The notes: generated by a model not told the origin, from the sequence alone. Positions 20,679 through 31,345 are shown, numbered from the stretch's first letter. The stretch: DNA of 64,000 nucleotides from Fusarium oxysporum f. sp. lycopersici 4287 (GCF_000149955.1 NC_030989.1:3478505-3542504), one strand, 5' to 3'. Program-made: numbers and translations.

Positions 20679-21423
20679 TTAGCACTTGTCCTTTCGCACA
20701 ATGACGTTCCATTTAGTGCTGTGGAACACTTGTCCGGAGACAAAGCTTCTGTAGCCACCGTTTTGCCAGCCCCATCGTGTGCACTTATTGGTGATATACT
20801 CAGCGCCATCCGCAATGCTTCCAAATCCGTTCAGGGTTTTGGAGCTGGCGTTCTTTCAGTTGGATGACCTGTCAGCTCAATTTGACACCAAGCTCTGGAG
20901 GGGTGTGACTTACATCATTACACCACCAGATCGCGGCGTTGTTGGAGCAGCTTACTCGGCCACAGTTTCCAGGACCAGGGCCATTCTTTGGCTTTCCTTG
21001 GACGTATCTTAGGTATTCTACACCTCTCACAATGGGAGCCGGGTGGCACTCGGGCCAGCGGCCGCGGCATGTGTGTTTCGCCCCGTTGAAGTTGGTCCGG
21101 CCAAAGAGATGCTTGTCGGAATCTCTCTTTTCAGTATCAGCAGCAGCCTGTGTAAAGTTGGACATGTACTCTTCATCCCAATTGGGGTTCAACTGGAGGA
21201 GCTCCTCATGTATCTCCTCTATTGTTCCTTCGAGTACCGTCGTCGATCCCGAGGTCACTTCGACCTCCCACTCTGGTACCACAACGCCGTATCCTTCAAT
21301 GTGAGCGTCAATCTCAGTCGCCTACTCTACATGTTAACAGTTGGCTTTGGTCAGGAGCTTTGGAGAGCTGCATACATTGCAAAACAGAGGTGCGGCAGCG
21401 AAGAGAGCGTAGTAAAGCCTCAT
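20679..21423 (-). CDS. Small secreted cysteine-containing protein (3 exons)
   Basis: Minus-strand exons are 21423..21376, 21321..20914 and 20852..20679, giving 209 aa. The N-terminus MRLYYALFAAAPLFCN is a short signal peptide. The mature part is acidic, then carries a C-terminal half with CGRVSCSNNAAIWWCND, IADGAEYITNKCTRW and GQVFHSTKWNVIVRKDKC. This Cys spacing is seen in a large family of fungal secreted proteins of unknown function, some of which are discussed as effector candidates. The last exon is not obvious from simple open frames: acceptor CTGAAAG at 20853-20854 restores the conserved ADGA...NVIVR end. The role is unknown; I infer an apoplastic or extracellular location. Confidence 0.75.
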
Positions 21424-22691
21424 GGTTTCAATATAGTTAAATTCGATGCAAGAGAGGGGATTGACTGTTGGAAAGTAGATTTTTGAAAGAATATAACCGA
21501 TTAATAAAGTGTCCTCTGCCGGCAAGTGACTAACCAGACATATGCATGACTGGACGCTGACTGCAAGCATTATGATATCAAGTACGTAAGACTATTCTTT
21601 TTATTCCCTCTTTTTAAGCAGCCACTACTTTTGATGAACAAGGAGCACGGAGCTTCTCAGGGTTATGATCCGATGTACACATATCTGCCTAATTGTAGGC
21701 GTTATACCGAAATTTCGACTCCATGGCAACATTGTGTTGGTTGCCAGTGGATGCTCTTGCGCATCACAGGAGTTTTGATGCATGACAATGGTTCTCGACC
21801 AGTCTTGTCTGCTTCTATTAAGGCCATAAGGGATCCTCGACGCCTGCAGGGGCGACCAAAAGCGTCATAGCGCACTGGACCAACAATAGCCTCACTGTTG
21901 AGGTGTAAGATAACTCGGATCTTTCACCGGAAACGGACAGTACTTTCTACTGGCAAACTGCAAAGAAAGCCTAAAAAGATAGTAAACAGAAACCATAGTC
22001 TAACTTCAATATCCCGTGTTGAACAGCAACTCGATTGGATAGGACTCGGAGATGGAAACAAATTAGGATCAATATGTCCTTATATGGATACTGAGTATCT
22101 GCAAAAGACGGCCGATAAGTATTGATTCCGACAAAATCAACGCACTGACGTTTTCTATCCCTGTGCACTGACAACAGATTCATGCTAGCCGGGTATGCTT
22201 GAGCTTAATAGCGGACCAGAGGGGGCAGAGTGGATGGCTGATTATGGCACGGCCCGAAGTCTAAGAGTCCAGACCTGGCTATGCCGTTCTCTTGCAGGCC
22301 GATAGCTGAGCAGAGGTGATGATGCGAGCATATGAAATTAATACCATGGGTCTTCCGGTGACTTTAAGCCGAATTTTTTTCAAGATATAACCGCTTAATC
22401 CCAACTTGTCCGGGGATTTGCAACCACCGCTAACTAATTCCAACATCATCACATAGCTTACTGGCCACGTCGTATGATTGTGACCAACAGCATCCGCCGA
22501 CGTCAGTTGTCACCCACGTGAACGGCTGATTGTATATTTGTTGCCGCCTAAGAGCTGGCTTACTCGCCTTGTAAAAGATTAAATTGTCACTTTCCTATCA
22601 CAAGACCGAGTTTTCCCTGCATCACGACAACGGCATAAACATCAAGAACTAACCAATATAACCGAGGCTTTATCAGAGCAAGGTCAAAATA
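21424..22691. other. Intergenic region
   Basis: About 1.27 kb between the secreted-protein gene (-) and the 62-aa gene (+). Open frames at 21631 and 21898 have no coding character or domain. Confidence 0.45.
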
Positions 22692-22880
22692 ATGGGTTTC
22701 TTGGACATCGTTCTTTCTATACTCCCGAACGTCCCATTTCTGCCTCCTGCAGCACCGACTGACGCCAAAAAAGGGAGAAAGCAACAGTCTGGGCCGTCAA
22801 ACCGTTTTCTAGGTAAACCACCTCAGCAAAACGAGGCTGACAAGAAGCCTGCATCGGAGCAGCAAGATGCAGAGAAATGA
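22692..22880 (+). CDS. Possible 62-aa Met-Gly small protein
   Basis: Starts MGFLDIVLSILPNVPFLPPA, giving Gly2 and a hydrophobic amphipathic stretch. A Lys/Gln/Pro-rich hydrophilic tail (KKGRKQQSGPSNRF, QQNEADKKPASEQQ) follows. Gly2 invites N-myristoylation, though the following residues (FLDI) are not an ideal site. The leader upstream is CA-rich with AATAATGGG around the start. No homologue is recognised. It could be a membrane-tethered micropeptide or a chance frame. Confidence 0.4.
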   Translation: MGFLDIVLSILPNVPFLPPAAPTDAKKGRKQQSGPSNRFLGKPPQQNEADKKPASEQQDAEK

Positions 22881-24512
22881 TATGTTTCGTTATTTGCCCA
22901 CCAAAGTGGTATGCATAACCTGGTCTGGCGAGCACGCGGCTCCATCTGCCGTAAGTCCCCAGTATATCTCGCCTGCACCTAGCTGGTACCATGAATAACT
23001 TATGGCAGACCAAGCATAATTGGTAAACGCGAATTGGAAGACGAATAAATGACATACTATTCGAACACATTTGTCGTGGGATGTAAAACCCAGTAGGCAA
23101 TTGCAACTTAGGTCTTCGGTGCCATAAATAAGACCCCTTATTTTGTATAGCTCTATTGAGTATTTAGATGCTTAATAATATGGAATACATGCTTTCTCTC
23201 TTTTTTTTGTTTATAAATCTGTATTCTTGTCGCAGCTTATGGTTAAACTAGAAGCCCTTAAAGGTAAATTCCCTAGGTGTTGTTTATATTGCATAGTAGT
23301 GCTAGGTGAAAAAGACTCTCAACTTGATTGTTCAGTATTAAGATAAGAGTTCTTCTCGGGTTTATATCTCTATACTTTATCTAGCACTTTGAACTTTATT
23401 GAATCTAAGACTTTTTCCACATAATTATGTACCTGGACCATTCTTCTAGCTTGAACCTATAACTACCAGTATTACCCCGCGATCTTGAAGTACCTAATGA
23501 CGTGAGTCAGAACTCCAGAAGATGGAACGCTGTCCGCTGCGCATCTAGCTACTTACCCTGCGTCACAGTTAACTCTCTGTCTAGGAGTATAATTAATAAT
23601 GTAGCAGGACAAGCTAGGTTTCTTAAATTAGTTATTTATAATATATATTATACTAGAGATTAAATTAGTTTATTCTATAATTTAATTTACCTATATATTT
23701 CCTGAGTTTGAGCTTAGGTACGTATCTTAAGTTAGACCTTTGTTTTGATCATGCTTTAACGAGAGGCACTTTTATGATAATTGTCTGCAAGTACCTTTAT
23801 CCTCTGGAACCCTCAAAACTCATGTCTCTGCCATCATATTAATTTTCGTATTTACATTAGTAGCTCCCAGAAACAGGCATGATGCCATAGTATTATTGTC
23901 GTTCCTCGAGCTTCATCTGGGAGTCTTTAACGGATCCTGACTTGCTAGTGGGCCGGAATTTCTCCACCCGCCCCGTCCAGTAGCCCGAGGTCTCTGGCTC
24001 TTACCTGTATCACTTCGGCTCCCAAACTTTTGACACTTGGTTGCTCTCTAACTAGACGCCTGCCGTTTCCTGATTTGACCGCAATTGAAGTGACTCAACC
24101 TAGCTCAACTAGTTTTCGTCTACTGTAACGAATCGAGCCGCCCGTCTTGAGTCGCAACGATGTACCTCCTACTAACCATTTGACGTGATGCAATACGATG
24201 CGACGCGACACCGGGGACCCATCTTGAAGCCTACATCGACCTAGAGCAGCTTCCAATACAAGTTATCAGCATCAGCCGCTTCCATTCCTGGCCGTGCCAT
24301 GCCTCCCAGTCTTACGTTTCGAGACCGCAACTTCGCTGTCTTTTAACTGCTATGGCTAACTGGTCAGAAGCTTTCCGTCAATGCGTGTTCATTCTTCAGG
24401 AAAGTGCGATTGCTGCCTACTCCGTCTGACATGCGTCGTGCTATAAATTCACCGTCACCTCCCATGCACAGTAACCTTGCCATTGACATGATCCATTGAA
24501 CTCCGTGTCAAA
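22881..24512. other. Long intergenic tract including AT-rich RIP-like DNA
   Basis: About 1.6 kb without a gene. The portion about 23130-23760 is strikingly AT-rich, with TpA-rich runs such as ATAATATATATTATACTAGAG near 23640, unlike the rest of the window. It resembles a relic of a repeat mutated by RIP. The last about 500 bp before 24513 is normal in composition and presumably the promoter of the NACHT-ankyrin gene. Confidence 0.5.
23754..23826 (+). repeat. Diverged repeat copy B
   Basis: Partner of the segment at about 20504-20572. It shares GAGAGGCACTTT and a downstream CTCAAAACTC/CTCAAGGC block, and is more AT-rich than copy A. Confidence 0.4.
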
Positions 24513-27500
24513 ATGTCCAAATCTGCGAATACCGCAGACGAATACGATTTCGTTGATCATCAAGACACTGCACTGAGCCCCGAGAGCGTTGCTGAGCTGA
24601 GAGAATGGCTCCAGCCTACCGACTACCTCGCCGAAAGCTCAGAGTATCGTCGTCATCTGTTATCGCAGGCTCCAGGGACAGGACTCTGGATATGCGAAAC
24701 AGAAGAGTATCGCAAATGGCATGATTCTCCCGATCATGGCAGTCTCTGGATCAAAGGTGTGCCTGGCGCGGGCAAGTCTGTAATGACAGCCAGTTTGATT
24801 CAGCATCTGCGAACGACTGAGAATTGTCCCGTTCTATTCTTCTTCTTCCGAAACATCGTCGCTGCGAATTTCTCACCACGTGCCCTGATCCAAGATTGGC
24901 TTGCTCAACTACTTCCTCATTCTCCCAAGCTGCAGTTTGCTCTTCAATCGCGACTCCAGGACAGCTTAGATGACACCTCAGACAATGAGCTCATTCAACT
25001 CTTCATTGATGGTGTAACATGTGTCCCCAAGCTGTACTGTGTTGGCGATGCTCTCGATGAGATGTCGACCGACAGCACGCCAATCTTGGAGAGGCTCAAC
25101 GGTCTTGCTACTCATCGGCCCAGAACATTGAAGTTGCTCATGACCAGCAGACCGTCTCGGACCTTGCAGAGCACGCTACGAGATTCATCCATCGTTCACG
25201 TCAGCCTGCAGCAGCGCCTTGTGGATGTCGACATCCATTCATATCTCAATCATCGATTTGACAATGCGCCTACATTGGAGCATCATCGTGAGGCGAAAAA
25301 GGATCTCATCAACATGGTTGCCGAGAAATCAGAAGGCCTGTTCCTCTACGCCAAGCTGACCATGGACCAAGTTGAAGAATCCCTTCAAACCGATGCAGCT
25401 CTCAACATTAAAGATCTCGAGGCATCACTTCCGGTAGGTCTGGAGCAGACGTACACGAGCATGCTGGCCAAGCAACGGGGAGAGCCTGGAGTTACTACAG
25501 ATGTTCAAGTCTTGATCCTTGAAGCAGTAATTCATGCATCGCGTCCCCTCCGATTGAATGAACTTGCGAGCCTCTTAAAGTGCGTTCGCCCTGACACCAC
25601 CCAGCCCAGCGCCTTCAAAAGTTTGATCGCAACTAGCTGTGGGCCACTGATCGAGATCCTCGAGGACGAGACTTTGCAGGTAATCCATCACTCTTTCACG
25701 GAATTCCTACGTGGAGATACTCGCAGCGCTTCCACTGTTGGTGCATCTGACTTCCCAATCATCGACTCTCTTCAGGCACACAAGCATATGGCCATGAACT
25801 GCCTTGTTTATCTGCAGTCCGGATCACTGCTACTGGAGAGCGAACAATCCAACAACTCAACTGTCGACCCGTCGGTGACATTCGAAACACCCAGACACAA
25901 AATCGATCATGATGCGTGGCATTACAGGCATGAGCACCTCGGTCTCCGCGACGAACATGATGCTTTCGAGTACAGACCAGCTCGCCTACGACATCAATTC
26001 CTCAGCTATGCGGTTGAGAATTGGCCATACCATGCTTCGAACTACGACGTGGATGATGACGAATTCTTCAAGACCATCATGGACTTTCTCAACTCTAACA
26101 GCCTTTCGTTTCTTCGATGGCTTGTCCTGCAATGGGGATCAACATCAAGCGATAAAGGGTCACTGAAAGGGATACCTACGGGTCTTCACCTTGCAGCCTT
26201 TGCAGGGCTAACTCATTTCGCCTCCCAGCTACTCAAACAAGGCGTGTCAGTCTCGGCAGTTGATGCTCAAGAGCGGGTTCCATTACATTGGGCAGCAGCT
26301 AATGGCCACCATAAAGTCGCCGCGCTCCTCATTCAATACGGGGCCAATCCCGATGCCGAAGACGGAAGAGGACTGAAACCCATCCATCTCGCAACCTTGA
26401 AGAATTACGCTAAGGTTATGACCGTCTTACTCGAAGCAGGTGTTAAACCAAACACGATAAAAACAAGGGAAAACCGAACAGGGCGTCTCCTAGGCGGCGA
26501 AAGAATCACCAAAGGTGAATGCTCCATATACTATGCCAGTCGAGGAGGACACACAGAGGCAATTACTGTCATGATACCCTTCTGCGAGCCACAGATGCTG
26601 GAGCAACTTCTGTGCCAATGCTGCCAGTTCGGTCGAGCAGATGCAGTTCAAGCAATCTTGAACAACTCGCCTGTCTCGCCCAATGCAACTTACGAAGGGG
26701 CGACAGCATTGTATTTTGCTTGTGCCATGCCCGATGTCAAGTGTGTCGAAGCTCTCATTCGTGCAGGTGCAGATGTGAACAAGACATCCCAATGGCAACC
26801 GAGACGACGGATGAATGGCCCACGTCCCCAGAAACGGGAAGATGCAACACCGCTACACCACCTTGTAGAAGCCTGGGAAGATAAGAATGATTCCGATAGC
26901 CAAGAGGTCCTAAGAATGTTGCTGAAAGCTGGCGCTGACCTTGAACGGTTTGATGGCCATGGAAGGACTCCTTTGATCATTTCAGCACAAGACCCACGAT
27001 ATTCCAACGAAACTCGAAATCATTTACCGGCCCTGAGGGCCTTGGTAAGAGCGGGCGCCAACGTCAAGGTCCTTGGCCAGCCTCCGAGTACAGATACGAT
27101 GCTGCACCAAGTTCTTGAACACAGCCGGGACTTAGAAGTGGTTAAGCTTCTTGTGGAATATGGGTGCGATCCGATGCAGAAAAACGAGAATGGAGAAACT
27201 GCTCTGAAGAGAGCTGTATCTCACACGAGTTCCTACAAGCCAGAATGCGACTCCAGAAAGATGGATATTGTGAAGTACCTGCTGGACCAAGGTGCGGACC
27301 CCTGTTGTAAGGATAAGTACGGAAGAACGCCAGTCGGCGCCGCGATGTCACATGGGCCTGATCTATTCAAAGTTCTGTTCGAGAGGTCCACCGACACGTC
27401 CGTAAGGCAACACTGTTGGTTCAATCTTTCAAGCATAAGTGATGTAGGCAAGTTCACTCACTATCTCGAACTTCTACTTTCCGAGGGGATCGACATGGAG

Positions 27501-30500
27501 ATGGTGGACTCAGATGGCAAGACTCTGTATTTGAATTGTCTTGGATACGGTAAAGAACGACTGCTCATTCTGAAAGATCACGGTGCACGGACAGATGTCA
27601 GAGACTCCAACGGGAATAATGCATTGCATCGTCTCTGCTTCTATGAAAACAGGCGTACAGAGGAAATGAAAATGCTTATAGACGATGGAATCGATCCGCT
27701 TGCCATCAATAACAACGGGGATACGCTTTTGCACCTTGTTGCAAAGAGGTACGACGGTACGAGAGAAACTGCCGACCTTCTTGGTTGGCTCCTCAGTTTT
27801 GGTATTCCAGTCAACGCTGTTAACAATCATGGTGCCACTCCTTTACACGTGTTCCAAACACGCAGACGTACAGGGAGTACCTTGCTCGACAACAAACGCA
27901 CTCACTTCTTGGATGTCCTCAACAGGACCGGCGAGGTCGACCCGCAGATCCGCGATAATGATGGACTGTCACCGCTTCATCTAGCAGTCATGAGATCAGA
28001 AGTTGAAATGTCCGAACTCAAGAAACTTGGGCTAGATTTGAACTTTTTGACTTCTGACCTGCAAAACGTCCTTCATCTGGCATGCCGAGCTCGCAAAGCC
28101 AGCCTCGTTGCCCAGATCCTGGAAACAGTTCCCAATATAGACATGAACCAGGAAGACCAATTTGGCAGAACACCACTCCATTATGCCTGCAGTTCTGGCG
28201 ACCCCGAGATTGTTGCCTGGCTTTTACGCTACGGCGCTTCGACCTACATCAAGGCAAACGATGGTTCTTCTGTCTTGCATGCTTGTGCGGATATCAGAAT
28301 TGAGCAGAGCATATGGAACCTTCAAGCACGAGAGTCTCTATGGCTTCGAAGACCAAGCGTTGACCCACTTCGGCCTCTTGTTGGTAACGATTATGTAAGA
28401 GAGCCTTGGTATCAGGCCAGATACTCTACTCCTGAAGTTGATGTTCAGAGAAATACGTCGCCAGGAGTTGTTACCATCATTAAAATGCTAGTTGAGCATG
28501 GTGTTGACCTCGGCTGGTTAGATGATCGCAAACGAACAGCTCTGGATGTGGCTCTCTACACAGGATGCTCTGACTTTGCGGAAGTCTTTTCTGAGGATGA
28601 AGAACTTCTTAACCTGGCTACAGTCGAGCTGGAAAAGGAAAATGACGGCGACAAAGTGGAAGAAATGCGGAGGGGCATCAAGTTACAAATGCTTCTGATG
28701 TGCCCGAGATCTTGCTGGGATACCTTACGCCAATACGAACAGGGGTTCAAGAGTCTCATGGACAGTCCTCAAACCTTCCTCGGTCTCCTTTCCGTCCGTG
28801 ATGCTGCGAAACTGATGGACCAATGCGTTGAAACTGCGCCATTGGCAATGGGAACATACGAGTTACTCGAGAAAATGATGAGACCGAGTAACTGCCAAAC
28901 TATCAATCATCTCTCTGTCATCGAGCATGCACCGGGGCTTGTCAAGTTCTACAGCAATTACGAGAACGCCAAGGCAAAGCTTGAGAAGGAGACCCTCGAG
29001 GAGAGTTGGCACCCAAAATCCCTTATGACTGCGCTCGGCCTGGCATGCTCCCAAGAAGAGTCAAACATTCTTACGTTGAGATTACTCGTTGAGACATTGA
29101 AGGTTGACGTCAACGCTAAATTTGCAGTGTCAACTGGTGATGGGTACGACAAACGCAGTGGCGTCACCTCCGGTGGGACGGCTCTGCATGTCCTTGCCGA
29201 GGCAAATCATCACTGGCAGTTGGGAGGCTTGAGATATCTGATTGACAATGGAGCCAACGTCAATGCCCTGGACAAAGATGGACAAACACCACTTCATGTT
29301 GCAGCTGGAGGGTTGGTCCATGAGAACCGCGATGTGAAAGGTCTAGCGAGGCTACAAGCTGTGAAGATACTCCTTGACAATGGAGCTGACATCAACGCCC
29401 TTGACAACCACAAACTGACTCCCCTACATAAGGCATCGAATGCACCAGATGTCACAAAAGAACTGCTCAGTCGAGGTGCAGACGCAACCATAGGAAAGGA
29501 AAGCCCTTTATTCGAAGCAATTTTCGACCAGAACCAGGAAGTATTGGAAGCACTCCTCAACCATGGGTCGAGCCCCGACACACTGAGCGAAGCGAAACAT
29601 AGTAGAAGCGTGCATTACAACCTGACTAAGTCACGCCGCGTCTATCCTGTTCTTTGCGCTGCCTTCGCTGAAAAGCTCAATTCGCAAGTTGCCAACACAG
29701 TGCCTTTGCTACGCACTCTCATTGGGCATGGAGCAAATCTCTATCTACCTCTGAACGATGATGAGACATTGGTCCATTTTCTCTTTGTGTACCCAGACTA
29801 TGAAGTTATCAATGAGCTTCTGAAGCAGCCTTGCGCGTCACAAATCGACTTCAACCATCGCGACCAACGGGGCCAGACTGTTCTTATGGCTGCTTGTAAT
29901 TGGCGGGAGACTTTACCTGGGTTCTCTCATAGACATTGGGAAAAGCTCCCGGCAGGACCTCCTGTGCGGATGCTGGATCTTGGAGCCGATGCAACCCTCG
30001 TTGACAATCTTGGCAAGACAGCGCTCCATCATCTGCTGAGTAACCCTGGCTTACCTGATGATACACTCATTGAGTTCATAAATCGAACAGAGGTCGCCCC
30101 AACCCTCTTTCAGAGAGATCAGGAAGGATACTCACCACTTCACTATGCTCTCCGACTATTGCGCCCTCAAGTCTGTGAAGAGCTTCTCACGAAGGGAGCT
30201 GACCTGCTTCAGCCCGATCCACAAGGCCGCACAGCTCTTCACTACATAGCCTCGCAATGCCTTCTCAATACCCGAGAACCTGGATCCCCAGGTCGACTGA
30301 ATATCGAGCTTGGTGGCGACTATTTCAATCAGTGCCATGCTCTGTGGAAAAAGTTCATTGTCCAAGGAGGTTCCATCAACGGTCCCGAAAATGCTGGAAA
30401 CACGCCTCTGCACACATACCTCTCTTCACCAACAAATAACGGTTATAACACTCACCCAGAATCATGTCATACTGACCACTACGCAATTCTGTTCCCGGAA

Positions 30501-30734
30501 GATACCGGCGTGGATATTTTTGCGCTGAACAAATCAGGAGAGGGAGCGCTTCACATGATTGCAGGGAGAGTGAATACCTATAGCACGGTTGATGGACATG
30601 ACAAGAAATTGTTTGTTTTGATGATGAATAAAGGTTTAGATCCACTGAAGGAGGATGAGAGGGGAAGAAGCGCGTTGGATATTGCGAGTGCTTGTAAGAA
30701 GGATGATATTGTTGGCTTACTTGGGAGGAAGTGA
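24513..30734 (+). CDS. NACHT-ankyrin STAND protein (fungal NLR-like), 2073 aa
   Basis: Intronless 2073-residue protein. Residues about 29-70 match the segment that precedes NACHT in fungal nephrocystin-3-like proteins. The P-loop GVPGAGKS is at 82-89, a Walker B-like YCVGDALDEM near 175-184 and a sensor-like LLMTSRPS near 210. From about residue 555 to the end there are some 25 or more ankyrin repeat cores (PLHWAA, KPIHLA, TPLHVAA, TALHYIA). A non-ankyrin interruption lies near 1380-1530. STAND NTPases with repeat sensors act in fungal non-self recognition and programmed cell death; the ankyrins would sense a ligand. Unusually, only about 28 residues precede the NACHT-associated segment, so no HET, patatin or nucleosidase-type effector domain is fused, and a partner in trans would be needed. 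Expected location is cytosolic. Confidence 0.9.
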   Translation: MSKSANTADEYDFVDHQDTALSPESVAELREWLQPTDYLAESSEYRRHLLSQAPGTGLWICETEEYRKWHDSPDHGSLWIKGVPGAGKSVMTASLIQHLRTTENCPVLFFFFRNIVAANFSPRALIQDWLAQLLPHSPKLQFALQSRLQDSLDDTSDNELIQLFIDGVTCVPKLYCVGDALDEMSTDSTPILERLNGLATHRPRTLKLLMTSRPSRTLQSTLRDSSIVHVSLQQRLVDVDIHSYLNHRFDNAPTLEHHREAKKDLINMVAEKSEGLFLYAKLTMDQVEESLQTDAALNIKDLEASLPVGLEQTYTSMLAKQRGEPGVTTDVQVLILEAVIHASRPLRLNELASLLKCVRPDTTQPSAFKSLIATSCGPLIEILEDETLQVIHHSFTEFLRGDTRSASTVGASDFPIIDSLQAHKHMAMNCLVYLQSGSLLLESEQSNNSTVDPSVTFETPRHKIDHDAWHYRHEHLGLRDEHDAFEYRPARLRHQFLSYAVENWPYHASNYDVDDDEFFKTIMDFLNSNSLSFLRWLVLQWGSTSSDKGSLKGIPTGLHLAAFAGLTHFASQLLKQGVSVSAVDAQERVPLHWAAANGHHKVAALLIQYGANPDAEDGRGLKPIHLATLKNYAKVMTVLLEAGVKPNTIKTRENRTGRLLGGERITKGECSIYYASRGGHTEAITVMIPFCEPQMLEQLLCQCCQFGRADAVQAILNNSPVSPNATYEGATALYFACAMPDVKCVEALIRAGADVNKTSQWQPRRRMNGPRPQKREDATPLHHLVEAWEDKNDSDSQEVLRMLLKAGADLERFDGHGRTPLIISAQDPRYSNETRNHLPALRALVRAGANVKVLGQPPSTDTMLHQVLEHSRDLEVVKLLVEYGCDPMQKNENGETALKRAVSHTSSYKPECDSRKMDIVKYLLDQGADPCCKDKYGRTPVGAAMSHGPDLFKVLFERSTDTSVRQHCWFNLSSISDVGKFTHYLELLLSEGIDMEMVDSDGKTLYLNCLGYGKERLLILKDHGARTDVRDSNGNNALHRLCFYENRRTEEMKMLIDDGIDPLAINNNGDTLLHLVAKRYDGTRETADLLGWLLSFGIPVNAVNNHGATPLHVFQTRRRTGSTLLDNKRTHFLDVLNRTGEVDPQIRDNDGLSPLHLAVMRSEVEMSELKKLGLDLNFLTSDLQNVLHLACRARKASLVAQILETVPNIDMNQEDQFGRTPLHYACSSGDPEIVAWLLRYGASTYIKANDGSSVLHACADIRIEQSIWNLQARESLWLRRPSVDPLRPLVGNDYVREPWYQARYSTPEVDVQRNTSPGVVTIIKMLVEHGVDLGWLDDRKRTALDVALYTGCSDFAEVFSEDEELLNLATVELEKENDGDKVEEMRRGIKLQMLLMCPRSCWDTLRQYEQGFKSLMDSPQTFLGLLSVRDAAKLMDQCVETAPLAMGTYELLEKMMRPSNCQTINHLSVIEHAPGLVKFYSNYENAKAKLEKETLEESWHPKSLMTALGLACSQEESNILTLRLLVETLKVDVNAKFAVSTGDGYDKRSGVTSGGTALHVLAEANHHWQLGGLRYLIDNGANVNALDKDGQTPLHVAAGGLVHENRDVKGLARLQAVKILLDNGADINALDNHKLTPLHKASNAPDVTKELLSRGADATIGKESPLFEAIFDQNQEVLEALLNHGSSPDTLSEAKHSRSVHYNLTKSRRVYPVLCAAFAEKLNSQVANTVPLLRTLIGHGANLYLPLNDDETLVHFLFVYPDYEVINELLKQPCASQIDFNHRDQRGQTVLMAACNWRETLPGFSHRHWEKLPAGPPVRMLDLGADATLVDNLGKTALHHLLSNPGLPDDTLIEFINRTEVAPTLFQRDQEGYSPLHYALRLLRPQVCEELLTKGADLLQPDPQGRTALHYIASQCLLNTREPGSPGRLNIELGGDYFNQCHALWKKFIVQGGSINGPENAGNTPLHTYLSSPTNNGYNTHPESCHTDHYAILFPEDTGVDIFALNKSGEGALHMIAGRVNTYSTVDGHDKKLFVLMMNKGLDPLKEDERGRSALDIASACKKDDIVGLLGRK

Positions 30735-31323
30735 GGAAAGTAATGAGAATACTAGGTATAAGTTCGAAGGTCCATATCTGCTGCTCTCCAATTTATTCCG
30801 TATACGGCAAAAAGTTCAATCATGTCTAGCTTGCGACTCATGCAGATTCTAAGACATATACGCGATAATCACTTCCTTACAGGGCTAGTCCACAGAGCGT
30901 TCCCGAACCTCCCCTCTTTCAACGAACATCACTCCTAATGGAATGATATACGTGATTACTTCGGGGGTAAAGCGTTATGCTGCCTACCATGAACTTTGTT
31001 ACCTGACACGGGATCAGTAGCCGTGCCCCTCGGTCCGAGGCTCCGGCTTCGTCGAGGCTGATAGTCGCACAATTGGTACAGTTGGCACTAACAATTATGG
31101 AATGTGGGGACGAAGCCGAGTACCTTCGGGATCTAAGTATCCGGTGCATGTCTCGTCTTGTACGATAGTGCATATGCAACATGATTCGTTTGGCGTTTCC
31201 ATTGACGTTAATCAAAGTGCGGGGGTTATCGAGCTGAAAGCAGAATAGCAATTATAAAAAGGTTGAAGCAAACCCTATTTTCACTTCTTCTGTCAAGTCT
31301 CTTATTGCTCTTCATTATTCACC
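30735..31323. other. Intergenic region: 3' flank of NACHT-ankyrin gene and promoter of the ALDH gene
   Basis: It contains a TATAAAA-like box near 31253-31259, about 70 bp before the ALDH ATG, and a CGG/CCG palindrome at 31028-31040. No gene is seen. Confidence 0.5.
31028..31040. promoter_or_regulatory. Perfect 13-bp palindrome with CGG-N1-CCG core
   Basis: CCTCGGTCCGAGG. An inverted CGG/CCG pair spaced by one base is a typical Zn2Cys6-dimer target. It lies about 284 bp upstream of the ALDH start codon, so it may be the inducible element of that gene (inference). Confidence 0.35.
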
Positions 31324-31340
31324 ATGGCTACCAACGGAAC

Positions 31341-31345
31341 CAAGT
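31341..31345. repeat. 5-bp target-site duplication, left copy
   Basis: CAAGT directly precedes the left LTR; the same five bases follow the right LTR. Five bp is the usual size for Ty1/copia integrases. Confidence 0.92.

Noticed and set aside
21631..22183. Short frames on both strands between the secreted-protein and 62-aa genes
   Set aside because: Codon use and composition look random; no motif.
23755..24512. Missing effector-domain exons upstream of the NACHT gene
   Set aside because: No coherent reading frame or splice-compatible exon found in this stretch.
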